A DNA stretch of 64,000 bases, taken from positions 124,001 through 188,000 of the forward strand of contig JAGTRP010000001.1 in assembly GCA_018261935.1 (NCBI GenBank), written 5' to 3'. Below, in pieces: positions 9,400 through 18,553 of this stretch. The stretch is from Rhodocyclaceae bacterium. Lineage in GTDB: Bacteria; Pseudomonadota; Gammaproteobacteria; Burkholderiales; Rhodocyclaceae. The notes beneath the pieces are model-generated. The model did no database searches. It saw only the letters and a program-made list of their open reading frames with translations, and had not been told where the DNA came from. Position numbers and translations under genes: made by a program. The number at the start of each line of letters is the position of its first letter. Position 1 is the first letter of the stretch.

Positions 9400-10201
9400 C
9401 GGCGATGAGGCCGCCGACGAGGACGACAGCCCAGGAAAGATGGAGCCAGATCAGAAAGATCGGCACCGCCGCGAAGGCTCCATAAACGCTCTTCAGGGTG
9501 CCGAAACTCCCTAGATAGAGCTCGAACCCCTTCTGCATGGCAACGAAGGCGAGGCTGGCGAAGGCGCCCCCGACGGCGGCGGCGGTACGGGACACCCGAA
9601 CGTTCGGGACGGCGTAATAAAGAAATCCGAAGAACAGCCCCAGCAGCGCCATGGAGGCCGACTTGAGCAAAAAGCGCCGAACCCAGGTCGCCTCCTCGAC
9701 AAACCCCAGAGAAATCGTCACCGCATAGGAAATCAGGGCGGCAATGGCCCCCAGCATGAAAGGCCAGACGGCCATCACGAAGGCATAGAGCTTCAGGCGT
9801 GCCAGGAGGGGCCGGGGCTGCACGTGCCACAGGTGATTGAAAGTCCGCTCGATGGTGTGCATGAGGAGGAAAGCCGTCACCCCAAGCATCGCTATCCCGG
9901 GCACGGTCAGCTTGCGGGCCTGCTGGGCGAACAGGCCGACATAGCCGGCGATGGTCCCGCCGGCGCCGGTCGGCAGGAGAGTCTGCACCAGAACGGCATC
10001 CAGGCGCCGGATCGGGATGTCGAAGAAGGGGACGGAATGAGCCACCGCCGCGACGAGGGTGACCAGGGGCACCAGGGCAAGCAGGGTGGTGAAGGCCAGG
10101 GCGGCGCTGGTCTGGCCCATGTTCTCGATATGGAAGCGCCGGATGATGGTGCGGACGACGCCCGGACGGGAGCGAGAGTGGGATCGGGAAGGGGATCGCA
10201 T
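9371..10201 (-). CDS. YihY/BrkB family inner-membrane protein
   Basis: Polytopic inner-membrane protein of the family once called ribonuclease BN; the true role is unknown. The 276 residues include the family opening FHIENMGQTSAALAFTTLLA, then LVPLVTLVAAV, and about six hydrophobic segments, with SVYGAFAAVPIFLIWLHLSW near the end, which is the strongest signature. The start is ATG 10201. The 3' end overlaps the convergent gene at 7894-9399 by 29 bases. It is divergent from the DUF2069 gene, 21 bases apart. Confidence 0.88.
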   Translation of the reverse strand: MRSPSRSHSRSRPGVVRTIIRRFHIENMGQTSAALAFTTLLALVPLVTLVAAVAHSVPFFDIPIRRLDAVLVQTLLPTGAGGTIAGYVGLFAQQARKLTVPGIAMLGVTAFLLMHTIERTFNHLWHVQPRPLLARLKLYAFVMAVWPFMLGAIAALISYAVTISLGFVEEATWVRRFLLKSASMALLGLFFGFLYYAVPNVRVSRTAAAVGGAFASLAFVAMQKGFELYLGSFGTLKSVYGAFAAVPIFLIWLHLSWAVVLVGGLIAATAFRPARR

Positions 10202-10208
10202 GGGGCCG

Positions 10209-10214
10209 TATAAT
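10209..10214 (+). promoter_or_regulatory. TATAAT -10 box nine bases before the DUF2069 start
   Basis: A consensus -10 hexamer ends at 10214 and the ATG is at 10223, so transcription would begin at or within a base or two of the start codon. No Shine-Dalgarno sequence is present, which fits a leaderless message. Confidence 0.45.
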
Positions 10215-10222
10215 AGCCGACC

Positions 10223-10579
10223 ATGACAACGACTCGCCTGCAGTGGGCTGCCAGCGCCAGCCTGATCGCTCTGATTTTCCTCTGCCTGAGCTGGGAACTC
10301 TGGCTGGCTCCCCTGCGGCCCGGCGGCTCCTGGCTGGCACTCAAGGCGGTCTTCCTGCTGGCGCCCCTCTTCGGCATCCTGCGGGGCAAACGCTACACCT
10401 ACCAGTGGACCTCGCTCTTCATCCTGCTCTATGTGACTGAAGGTCTGGTGCGCGCCACCAGCGATCGAGGACTCTCCCAGGTTCTGGCCATGGCCGAGAC
10501 CGCCCTCTCCGTCACTCTTTTCGCGGCGGTGGTGGCCTACGCCCGGATCACCCGCCCCTCAAAGCAGAAGGCCGCCTGA
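10223..10579 (+). CDS. DUF2069 family small membrane protein
   Basis: A 118-residue inner-membrane protein of unknown function. Four hydrophobic segments are visible (about 10-28, 38-52, 61-77 and 88-107), with RGKRYTYQWTSLFILLYVTEG in the middle, characteristic of DUF2069. In related bacteria the family often neighbours wrbA or yihY; here yihY is the divergent neighbour. The TGA lies in the loop of the terminator hairpin that follows. No ribosome site precedes the ATG, and a -10 box lies immediately upstream. Confidence 0.85.
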   Translation: MTTTRLQWAASASLIALIFLCLSWELWLAPLRPGGSWLALKAVFLLAPLFGILRGKRYTYQWTSLFILLYVTEGLVRATSDRGLSQVLAMAETALSVTLFAAVVAYARITRPSKQKAA

Positions 10580-10589
10580 CGGCGGCCTT
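10568..10589. terminator. Hairpin between DUF2069 and leuA
   Basis: A perfect nine-base stem AAGGCCGCC/GGCGGCCTT with a TGAC loop. The loop contains the stop codon of the DUF2069 gene, and leuA ends eight bases downstream on the other strand. There is no long T-run, so it is a weak intrinsic terminator in either direction. Confidence 0.6.
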
Positions 10590-10597
10590 CCTCAGCC

Positions 10598-12139
10598 TTA
10601 CACGTCGCCCTGGGCCTTTACCTTCTCCAGGCTGGAGTACAGCTTGTTGAGGGCATTGAGATAGGACTTGGCGGAAGCGATGACAATATCGGTATCCGCC
10701 CCGTTGCCATTGACGATGCGCTCGCCCTTGGAGAGGCGGGTGGTTACCTCGCCCTGGGCATCGGTACCGGTGGTAATGGCATTCACCGAATAGAGCAACA
10801 GTTCGGCGCCGCTGCCGGCGACGCTCTCGATCGCCCTGAAGGTGGCATCCACCGGCCCGCTGCCTTCGGCTTCGCCCTTGTGCTCGACGCCGCCGACGGT
10901 AAGGGTCACCTGAGCACTGGGCGTTTCGCCGGTTTCCGAGCAGACCCGGGAGTACACCAGCTTGTAGTGCTCGTGGTCCGGGGTCACCACCTCTTCGGAG
11001 ACCAGGGCGTGGAGATCTTCGTCGAAAATCTCGTGCTTCTTGTCGGCCAGTTCCTTGAAGCGGGTGAAGGCGGCATTCAGGGCCTCGTCGCCTTCAAGCT
11101 CGATGCCCAGTTCCTGGAGGCGGGTCTTGAAGGCATTGCGGCCACTGTGCTTGCCGAGCACCAGCTTGTTCTGCGACCAGCCCACGTCCTGGGCCCGCAT
11201 GATCTCGTAGGTTTCCCGGTGCTTCAGGACCCCGTCCTGGTGGATGCCGGACTCGTGGGCGAAGGCATTGGCACCGACGATGGCCTTGTTGGGCTGCACC
11301 GGGTAGCCGGTGATCTGGGAAACCAGCTTGGAAGCGGGAACGATCTGGGTGGTGTCGATGCGGGTCTCCACCGGGAAGATGTCGGCCCGGGTACGCACCG
11401 CCATCACCACTTCCTCCAGGGAGGCGTTGCCCGCCCGCTCACCGAGGCCGTTGATGGTGCATTCCACCTGCCGCGCCCCTGCCATCACGGCGGCCAGAGA
11501 GTTTGCGACGGCGAGGCCGAGGTCGTTGTGGCAGTGCACCGACCAGACCACCTTATCGGAGTTCGGCACCCGCTCGATCACCTGACGCAGGGTTTCGGCA
11601 AACTGGTCGGGAATGTTGTAGCCCACCGTGTCCGGCACGTTGATGGTGGTGGCGCCGGCCTTGATCACCTGCTCGAAAATGCGGCACAGGAAATCAATCT
11701 CGGAACGGCCGGCATCTTCTGCGGAAAACTCGATGTTATCCGTGTATTGCCGTGCCCAGCCGACGGCCTTGACAGCCTGTTCCACCACCTGATCCGGCGT
11801 CATCCGGAGTTTCATTTCCATGTGGATAGGGCTGGTAGCGATGAAGGTGTGGATGCGCCCGGACTTGGCCGGCTTGATGGCCTCGCCGGCCCGGCGGATG
11901 TCGTTCTCGTTGGCCCGGGCCAGGGAGCAGACGGTGGCATCCTTGATGATTTGAGCAATCGAATAGATGGCATCGAAGTCGCCGGGAGACGCAGCCGCGA
12001 AGCCGGCCTCGATGACATCCACCCGCATGCGCTCCAGTTGGCGGGCGACCCGCAACTTCTCTTCCTTGGTCATGGAAGCGCCGGGGCTCTGTTCGCCGTC
12101 GCGCAAGGTGGTGTCGAAAATCACCAAAGGTTGTTTCAT
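10598..12139 (-). CDS. leuA: 2-isopropylmalate synthase
   Basis: Condenses 2-ketoisovalerate with acetyl-CoA, the committed step of leucine synthesis. The 513 residues start [20 protein letters not shown], the family active-site entry, followed by the metal site SVHCHNDLG and the flexible linker [17 protein letters not shown]-terminal allosteric (leucine-sensing) domain of normal length is present. I place the start at ATG 12139, preceded by GGAG, not at the in-frame ATG 12166. The gene stands alone here, about 9 kb from ilvBNC, which supplies its substrate. No leader peptide or attenuator was seen upstream. Confidence 0.95.
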   Translation of the reverse strand: MKQPLVIFDTTLRDGEQSPGASMTKEEKLRVARQLERMRVDVIEAGFAAASPGDFDAIYSIAQIIKDATVCSLARANENDIRRAGEAIKPAKSGRIHTFIATSPIHMEMKLRMTPDQVVEQAVKAVGWARQYTDNIEFSAEDAGRSEIDFLCRIFEQVIKAGATTINVPDTVGYNIPDQFAETLRQVIERVPNSDKVVWSVHCHNDLGLAVANSLAAVMAGARQVECTINGLGERAGNASLEEVVMAVRTRADIFPVETRIDTTQIVPASKLVSQITGYPVQPNKAIVGANAFAHESGIHQDGVLKHRETYEIMRAQDVGWSQNKLVLGKHSGRNAFKTRLQELGIELEGDEALNAAFTRFKELADKKHEIFDEDLHALVSEEVVTPDHEHYKLVYSRVCSETGETPSAQVTLTVGGVEHKGEAEGSGPVDATFRAIESVAGSGAELLLYSVNAITTGTDAQGEVTTRLSKGERIVNGNGADTDIVIASAKSYLNALNKLYSSLEKVKAQGDV

Positions 12140-12335
12140 GTTCTGTGCTCCGAATGGATATGCCATCGCGACTGCCTATCGAGGCAATCGACCGAATACT
12201 GCTCAAATTGAGGGGGTATGGTATTTAGCGCGCGAAGCGCAGCAGCGGCCGCGCGCCCAGCAGGGCACGGAGCGAAAGGAAGGCGGCGAAAGCGATTTCT
12301 GGGGCCATGCGCCAGAATATAGCCAAAGATCCGGC

Positions 12336-15300
12336 TCAGTGCAACGCTTTCGCCAGCCTCGGATGGGTCGCCACGAAGTAATAGAGGGCCGGCAATACGA
12401 AGAGGGTCAGGAGGGTGGCCGTGATGAGGCCGCCGATGACCACCAGAGCCAGGGGGCGCTGGGTTTCCGAACCGATGCCATGGGACAGGGCCATGGGAAG
12501 CAGCCCCAGCATGGCCAGCAAGGCCGTCATCAGGACCGTGCGCAGCCTGGAGAGCGCGCCCCGGAAGACGGCCTCGTAGGCATCCATCTTCTGCTGTTTC
12601 AACTGGTTGATGTAGCTCACCATCACCACGCCGTTCAGCACCGCTTGCCCGAAGAGGGCGATGAAGCCGATGGCCGCCGACACCGACAGGGGAATCCCGG
12701 TGAGCAGCAGGGCGAAGATGCCACCGATGAGGGCGAAGGGAATGTTGCAGATGATAAGCAGGGCATCCCGGAAGGACTTGAAGGCATCGAACAGGAGCAC
12801 GAAGATGAGGAGGATGGACAGGGGCACCACCAGCATCAGGCGCTTCATGGCCCGCTCCTGGTTCTCGAACTCGCCGGACCAGGTGATGGAGTAGCCCTGG
12901 GGCAGCTGCAGGCCCTTGGCCTGGGCCTGCATGTCGGCCACCACGCTGCCCATGTCCCGGTCACGGATGAAGACGCCGATGGCCACCACCCGCTGCCCGG
13001 ACTCCCGGGCGATGTTCATGGCGCCACTGCCGACCTTGAAATCCACGATGCTGGAAAGGGGGATCTGGGCGCCCGAGGCGGTGGGGATCAGGACCTCCCG
13101 CAGGCGGTCGAGGGCTCGCTCCTCGTCCTTCAGGCGGACGACCACGCTGAAATGGCGATCGCCTTCCCACAGTTCGGTCGCCGCCTTGCCGGCCAGCACG
13201 GTCTCGATCACATCCTGCACATCCATGACATTGAGCCCGTAACGGGCCGCCGCGGCCCGGTCGATCTCCAGCCGGTACTGGGGCAGGTCCCCATCCCGGT
13301 CGATGAAGGCCCGCACCACCCCGGGCACGTTGCCGATGCGGCCCAGCAGCTGGTTGGCGCTGTCCTTCAGGACTTTGAGGTCGTCGCCGAAGAGCTTGAT
13401 GACGATTTGGCCGTCGATCTGGGAAATGGACTCCAGTATCTGGTCCCGCACCGGCTGGCTGAAGGAAGGCTCGATGCCGGGCACGTCGTTGAGCTTGTCC
13501 TCCATGTCCCGGATGAGCCGGTCTTTCGTCATGCCGGCGCGCCACGCCGATTCCGGCTTCAGGTCCACCAGCATTTCGGTCATGTTGATGTTCTTGGGAT
13601 CAGTGCCGTCCTCCGGCCGCCCGGCCTTGGAAACCACCGCATTCACTTCGGGGAAGCCGCCGACGATGGCCCGCAGCTTTCTGAGTTCGCCCTTGGCCTC
13701 GGCCACCGACGCCGAGGTGGGCAGGGTGATGTTGATCCAGATGGAGCCTTCGTTGAGCTCGGGCAGGAATTCGGTGCCCAGCTGCGGCACCACCGCCACC
13801 GTCACCACCAGGGCGGCCACCGCGGCAAGCAGGACCCGGCGGGTATTGGCCAGGGCCCATTTGAGGGCCGGCTCGTACCAGCCCATGCACCAATGCATCA
13901 GGCGCGTCTCCTCGTGGGGAACACGGGATCGGAAGGCGATCTTGCTCAGGAAGGGCACCAGGGTGAGGGAGAGGACGAGGGAGGTGATGAGGGCCGCCAC
14001 CACCGAGTAGGCCATGGGGGCGAAGATCTTGCCCTCGTGGCGCTGCATGGTGAAGATGGGCAGATGGGCGACGATGATGATGACCATGGAGAAGACCGTC
14101 GGCCGCCCGACCTCCATCACCGCCTCCTGAATGGTCCGTGCCCGGGGGCGATGGTCCCCGGCGTGGGACGCCTCCCCTACCCGCCGGAAGATGTTCTCGA
14201 TGACGATCACCGCCCCATCGACAATGATTCCGAAGTCCATGGCCCCCAGGGACAGCAGGTTGGCCGGAATATTCACCAGGGAGAGGCCGATGAAGGTTCC
14301 CAGCATGGCCAGGGGAATGACCGAGGCCACGATGCCGGCCGCCCGCAGATCCGCCAGGAAGAGGTAGAGCACCAGGGTCACCAGGAGCGCCCCTTCCAGC
14401 AGGTTGGTGAACACTGTCTTCAGGGTCTTGCTGATGAGCCAGGAGCGGTCGTAGAAGGGAACGATCTGCACGCCCTGGGGCAGCACGGAAGTGTTCAGGG
14501 CATCCACCTTGGCCTTGAGGGCATCCAGGGCCATGGAAGGATTCTCATCCTTGCGGAGCAGGACGATGCCGGAAACCACATCCTCCTGGTCCCCGTTCTG
14601 GTCCTTGAAGCCGACGATGCCCTGCTCCGGCACCCGGGACTCCGCCACTTCGGCCACGTCCCGCACCAGGATGGGAGCCCCCTTGCTCTCGGCCACCACC
14701 ACCTGACCAATGTCGGCCGAGGAGCGCAGCAGGCCCAGGGAGCGGATGAGGAACTGCTGCCGGCCCTGGGCCACGGAACCGCCGCCGGCGTTGGCGTTGG
14801 CCCGCTGCAGGGCGGTGAAGAGCTGGCCCAGGGTGAGCTTGTAATCCCGCAATTTCGCCAGGTCCGGACGCACCTCGTACTGGCGGATGGGGCCGCCGAA
14901 GGACACCACGTCGGCGATACCGGGCACCTGCTTGATCTGGCGGGCGACGGTCCAGTCCTGGAGGGCGCGGATTTCGGAAGCCTTCAGCCCCGGCGCCTCG
15001 ATGCGGTAACGGAAAATTTCCCCGGTGGCGGTGGCCGGCGGCGCCAGTTCGGGCTCCACTCCGGGCGGCAGATCGAGCCCCCGGAGGCGCTCTTCCACCA
15101 GCTGCCGGGCCATGAAGAGGCTCGGCTTCTCGTCGAAGGTGACGACGATGAAGGACAGGCCGAACTGGGTGTGGGAGAACATCCGGATCGAGTTCGGCAC
15201 CCCGGAGAGGGCGATCTCCAGGGGAATGGTGACCTGCTTCTCCACCTCCTCCGGCGCCCGGCCGGGATAGAGGGTGATCACCGTCACCTGGGTGTCGGTC

Positions 15301-15425
15301 ACATCGGGAAAGGCCTCGACGGGCAGGGACCTGAAGGCGGCAATGCCGGCGCCGATGAACAACACCAGCCCGAGGATGATGAAGAGGGGCTGGTTGAGGG
15401 CGAAATGGGAGATGCGCTTGATCAT
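12336..15425 (-). CDS. czcA: CzcA/CusA-type heavy-metal efflux RND pump
   Basis: Proton-driven inner-membrane pump of the heavy-metal RND family; the third gene of an outer-membrane factor/adaptor/pump operon. At 1029 residues the length is typical. The diagnostic fourth-helix motif DFGIIVDGAVIVIEN (about residues 397-411) keeps the acidic residues used for proton transfer in CzcA-like pumps, rather than the CusA form. That suggests divalent ions such as Co, Zn, Cd or Ni, but the metal cannot be settled from sequence. RND helices and two large periplasmic loops are in order. Its ATG overlaps the adaptor stop by four bases. Confidence 0.92.
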   Translation of the reverse strand: MIKRISHFALNQPLFIILGLVLFIGAGIAAFRSLPVEAFPDVTDTQVTVITLYPGRAPEEVEKQVTIPLEIALSGVPNSIRMFSHTQFGLSFIVVTFDEKPSLFMARQLVEERLRGLDLPPGVEPELAPPATATGEIFRYRIEAPGLKASEIRALQDWTVARQIKQVPGIADVVSFGGPIRQYEVRPDLAKLRDYKLTLGQLFTALQRANANAGGGSVAQGRQQFLIRSLGLLRSSADIGQVVVAESKGAPILVRDVAEVAESRVPEQGIVGFKDQNGDQEDVVSGIVLLRKDENPSMALDALKAKVDALNTSVLPQGVQIVPFYDRSWLISKTLKTVFTNLLEGALLVTLVLYLFLADLRAAGIVASVIPLAMLGTFIGLSLVNIPANLLSLGAMDFGIIVDGAVIVIENIFRRVGEASHAGDHRPRARTIQEAVMEVGRPTVFSMVIIIVAHLPIFTMQRHEGKIFAPMAYSVVAALITSLVLSLTLVPFLSKIAFRSRVPHEETRLMHWCMGWYEPALKWALANTRRVLLAAVAALVVTVAVVPQLGTEFLPELNEGSIWINITLPTSASVAEAKGELRKLRAIVGGFPEVNAVVSKAGRPEDGTDPKNINMTEMLVDLKPESAWRAGMTKDRLIRDMEDKLNDVPGIEPSFSQPVRDQILESISQIDGQIVIKLFGDDLKVLKDSANQLLGRIGNVPGVVRAFIDRDGDLPQYRLEIDRAAAARYGLNVMDVQDVIETVLAGKAATELWEGDRHFSVVVRLKDEERALDRLREVLIPTASGAQIPLSSIVDFKVGSGAMNIARESGQRVVAIGVFIRDRDMGSVVADMQAQAKGLQLPQGYSITWSGEFENQERAMKRLMLVVPLSILLIFVLLFDAFKSFRDALLIICNIPFALIGGIFALLLTGIPLSVSAAIGFIALFGQAVLNGVVMVSYINQLKQQKMDAYEAVFRGALSRLRTVLMTALLAMLGLLPMALSHGIGSETQRPLALVVIGGLITATLLTLFVLPALYYFVATHPRLAKALH

Positions 15426-16546
15426 CGCGCCAACCGCGGAGACTGGTCGGCGGCCTTGAAGAACTTGATGAGGTGCAGATTCCCCTCAGCGATCACCTTG
15501 TCGCTTTCTCTGACCCCCGAATGGATATCCACCCGGCCGTCCCGCTCGGGTCCGACCTGGACTTCCTGGCGCCGGTAGCGGCCAGCGCCCTCCTCGACGA
15601 AGACGTAGCGCTTGTCGCCCGCCAGGAAAACGGCGTTGGCCGGCACATGCAGGGTATCGGTGGGCGGCAGCTCGATGAGGGCGGTGACGAACATTTCCCC
15701 CTTCAGGCGCCGGTCGCCGTTGGCCACCTCGCCCCGGACCTTGACGGTGCGGCTGGCCGGGTCCACGAAGTCGGCCACATGGCGGATGACGCCCTGGAAG
15801 CGCTCTCCCGGATACTGCTTCACCTCGATGGCGAACCGGGTGCCGGGCTTGAGGCTGGCCAGATCGGCCTCCCCGGCATCGAGCTGGATCCAGAGGGAGG
15901 ATGGCTCGGTAATCACGAACAGGGGTGCGCTAGGCTGATCCGGCCGGAATTCCTGACCCGGGTTCAGGTTGCGCTCCACCACGACGCCGGCCAGGGGACT
16001 CCTCAAAGTGTACGAACCGTCCCCCTCGCCGCCGAGCAAAGCCATCCGCCTGGCGGCCCGATCAGCTTCGGCCTCGGCCCTGGCCGCGTCGGCCTCCGCC
16101 TGCAGCAGTTCCTTGCGCGCCACCACCCCGGCGTCCAGGAGTTCCCGGTTGCGCTCCAGGGTGTGCTTCGCCAGTTTCAGGTCGGCCTGGGCCTTTCTCG
16201 TTTCGGCATGGGCCTGGCCGAAATCCGGCGAAGCCAATAGGGCGAGGGGCTGGCCGGCCTTGACCTGCGCCCCGATCTCCGCCTGGATGCGCACGACCCG
16301 GCCGCCCAGCTGGGGAAACACCCGCACCGTCCGGTTCTCGTTCCAGATCAGGCGCCCCGGCAGGCGCAGGACGCTGCCCATGTCCTTCCCGACCGCCGCC
16401 ACCTTGAGGAAGGTCGCCTTGTCGGCTTCGGCCAGGATGACGCGGTCACCCTCAACCTTGATGGAATCTTCCTTGCCCCGGTCGATTTCCTCCGAACAGG
16501 CGGCCAAAGCCAGCAGGACGCATAGCACAAGCAGGTTCTGTTTCAT
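15422..16546 (-). CDS. CzcB-like RND periplasmic adaptor, predicted lipoprotein
   Basis: Membrane-fusion protein linking the RND pump to the outer-membrane channel. The 374 residues begin with a lipoprotein signal (MKQNLLVLCVLLALAACSE; lipobox LAAC at about residue 17). A biotinyl-lipoyl/beta-barrel part (RVVRIQAEIGAQVKAGQPL), a helical hairpin rich in Ala/Glu/Arg (about 105-165) and a second barrel (TLRSPLAGVVVERN) follow. There is no His-rich metal-binding N-terminus of the kind seen in some CzcB proteins, so metal specificity remains open. It overlaps both neighbours by four bases. Confidence 0.9.
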   Translation of the reverse strand: MKQNLLVLCVLLALAACSEEIDRGKEDSIKVEGDRVILAEADKATFLKVAAVGKDMGSVLRLPGRLIWNENRTVRVFPQLGGRVVRIQAEIGAQVKAGQPLALLASPDFGQAHAETRKAQADLKLAKHTLERNRELLDAGVVARKELLQAEADAARAEAEADRAARRMALLGGEGDGSYTLRSPLAGVVVERNLNPGQEFRPDQPSAPLFVITEPSSLWIQLDAGEADLASLKPGTRFAIEVKQYPGERFQGVIRHVADFVDPASRTVKVRGEVANGDRRLKGEMFVTALIELPPTDTLHVPANAVFLAGDKRYVFVEEGAGRYRRQEVQVGPERDGRVDIHSGVRESDKVIAEGNLHLIKFFKAADQSPRLAR

Positions 16547-17787
16547 TTCCCTTTTCCGAATTCGGCTTGCAGACGCCAGGCGGCCAGGGCCTTGGCGTAG
16601 TCGGCGCGGGCCATGGCCGCCTCCACCTGCACCTGGCGCAGGGTGCGGCGGGCATCGAGCAAATCCATGAGCCCCATGGCTCCCTTGCCGTAGGCGAATT
16701 CCGCCGCCTTGGCGACGCGCTCGGCATCCGCCAGGAGCCCCGTCTCAAGGCGGCGGCGCCGGTCCCGGGCCGACTGCACGGCGCTACGGGCCTGATCCAC
16801 GTCTCCCACGGCCAGGGCCAGGATCTTGGCGTATGTTTGCCGGGCGGCGTCCAGGTCGGCTTCGGCCTTGGCGATTTCGCCCTCGTACTCATGCCAGATG
16901 AACAGGGGCACGCTGACTCCAAAGCCGTAGCTGTTGGTCGGCATATTCTGGAGGTTGTGTTCCAGCTGAACCCCGACGGTGACATCCCGCTTCTTCTGGG
17001 CCCGGGCCAAATCACGGGCCGCTTCGGCGGCGGCCAGACGGAGGCGGGCAGCCTCCACGTCCGGACGCTGCTCGAGATTGGCCGCCTCCTGATGATCGCG
17101 CTCATCCACCCGGGGCCAATCATCCCCCGCTACCAGTTGCCGGGCCTCGTTCTCCCGGCCGATCAGGTAGGCCAGGGCCGCCTGAGCCTGTTCCAGGTCG
17201 GCCTGGGCCTGGCGAGCATCGTTATCGGCCCGGGACTTGTCGATCTGCAGGCGGGAAAGATCCACCTGGGATATATCGCCGGCCTTCTGGCGAAGCCTGC
17301 CGGCCTCCAGGCCCTTGCTGTAGAGCTCGGCCGCATCCTGGGCGACCCGGCGCTTTTCCTGGGCCAGCAGGAGATCGTAGTAGGCGGAGTACAGCGCCAG
17401 GAGCTGTTGGCGGCCGGCATCATCCAGATCCCGCCGGGCGGCGTCCAGGCGGGCTTCCGCCCCCTTCACCCGCAGGTCCCGCTTGCCACCGCGCTCGATC
17501 AGCTGGTCCAGGCGCAACTGGGTATCCATCTTCTTGTCCTTCCAGCCGCCGGCGCCATAGCCGGACCAGGGACTGATGGAAAGGGTGTTGAGGGATACCT
17601 GGGGATTGGGCGCCTGACCGGCCGCCCGCACGTCGGCCTCGGCCCCAGCAACCGCCGTCCGGGCCAGGCGCAGCTCATGGTTGCGGTCGCGCCACAGGGC
17701 CTCGACTTCAGCCAAGGAGAGCCCGACCTGGCCTTGCGCCAGGGCGGTCATCGGCAGCAACAGGAAGAAAACCAGAAAATGATGCAT
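16543..17787 (-). CDS. CzcC-like outer-membrane efflux protein (TolC family)
   Basis: Outer-membrane channel of the metal-efflux complex and first gene of its operon. The 414-residue protein has a signal peptide (MHHFLVFFLLLPMTALAQ), then two OEP repeats of long amphipathic helices, for example LRLARTAVAGAEADVRAAGQ, and NPQVSLNTL. I place the start at ATG 17787, where the signal peptide begins; the frame stays open further upstream, to 18084, but that part would run antisense into the response-regulator gene. The operon is divergent from the two-component genes, with 79 bases between starts. Confidence 0.9.
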   Translation of the reverse strand: MHHFLVFFLLLPMTALAQGQVGLSLAEVEALWRDRNHELRLARTAVAGAEADVRAAGQAPNPQVSLNTLSISPWSGYGAGGWKDKKMDTQLRLDQLIERGGKRDLRVKGAEARLDAARRDLDDAGRQQLLALYSAYYDLLLAQEKRRVAQDAAELYSKGLEAGRLRQKAGDISQVDLSRLQIDKSRADNDARQAQADLEQAQAALAYLIGRENEARQLVAGDDWPRVDERDHQEAANLEQRPDVEAARLRLAAAEAARDLARAQKKRDVTVGVQLEHNLQNMPTNSYGFGVSVPLFIWHEYEGEIAKAEADLDAARQTYAKILALAVGDVDQARSAVQSARDRRRRLETGLLADAERVAKAAEFAYGKGAMGLMDLLDARRTLRQVQVEAAMARADYAKALAAWRLQAEFGKGK

Positions 17788-17866
17788 CCGCGAGCCGTCA
17801 GAAAGGGGTGGTATCGTATTGGGAGACCCTGACCGAAGACTGACCTTCCCGAACGCGGCAAGAACA

Positions 17867-18553
17867 ATGCGCATACTCCTCGTTGAAGACGACACCCTGC
17901 TGGCCGACGGCCTCGCCCGCGCCCTGCGCCAATCCGGATATCTGGTCGAGGTCGCCGCCGACGGCCGGACTGCCGACCGCTGGCTGGAATCCGACGCTTT
18001 CGACCTGACCATTCTCGATCTCGGGCTGCCGGGCCTCGATGGTTGCCAGGTCCTGCAGCGCCTGCGGGCCCGCAGGCAGCGCACGCCTGTGCTGGTGCTG
18101 TCGGCCCGGGAAGCCCTGGAAGAGCGGGTTCGCCTCCTCGATCTCGGCGCCGACGACTACGTGGTCAAGCCGGTGGCCCTGGTGGAACTCGAGGCCCGGG
18201 TCCGCGCCCTCATCCGGCGCGGCCAGTCGGCTCCGGACCCGACCATCATCCTCGGCCGCCTGACCCTGGACACGGTGGGCAAGCGGGCCTGGCTGAACGA
18301 CGAGGCCCTGGATCTGACCGCCCGGGAGTGGGCTGCCCTGGAATTCCTGGCTTTGCGGGTCAACCGCATCGTCAACAAGGAGCAGATCATGCAGTCGCTC
18401 TACGGCTGGGAGGAGGACATCACTCCCAACGCCGTGGAGAAGTTCATCTCCCGCCTGCGCAACAAGCTGGAACCGGCGGGCATCGTGATCCGGACGGTGC
18501 GCGGCCTCGGTTACTACCTGGAAAAGCCCGCCGAAGCCGATGGCACGGCTTAG
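17867..18553 (+). CDS. OmpR/PhoB-family response regulator
   Basis: DNA-binding response regulator, 228 residues. The receiver domain has the acidic pair E8/D9/D10 region (LLVEDD), the phospho-acceptor D51 in LTILDLGLPG, S79 and K101 in YVVKP. A winged-helix domain follows, ending with the DNA-contacting wing GIVIRTVRGLGYYL. The start is ATG 17867 (MRILLVEDD). It overlaps the kinase gene by 14 bases and is divergent from the metal-efflux operon, so metal-dependent control of that operon is a reasonable inference. The layout resembles CzcRS or QseBC-type systems. Confidence 0.93.
   Translation: MRILLVEDDTLLADGLARALRQSGYLVEVAADGRTADRWLESDAFDLTILDLGLPGLDGCQVLQRLRARRQRTPVLVLSAREALEERVRLLDLGADDYVVKPVALVELEARVRALIRRGQSAPDPTIILGRLTLDTVGKRAWLNDEALDLTAREWAALEFLALRVNRIVNKEQIMQSLYGWEEDITPNAVEKFISRLRNKLEPAGIVIRTVRGLGYYLEKPAEADGTA

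Noticed and set aside
12140-12166. Longer leuA start (MAYPFGAQN extension)
   Set aside because: ATG 12139 has a better-placed GGAG and begins at the conserved [15 protein letters not shown]; the extension is not typical of LeuA.
10880-12211. Long plus-strand frames opposite leuA and similar ones opposite valS, acnA and others
   Set aside because: High-GC antisense open frames rich in His, Val, Gly and Asp with no ribosome sites; typical codon-bias shadows.
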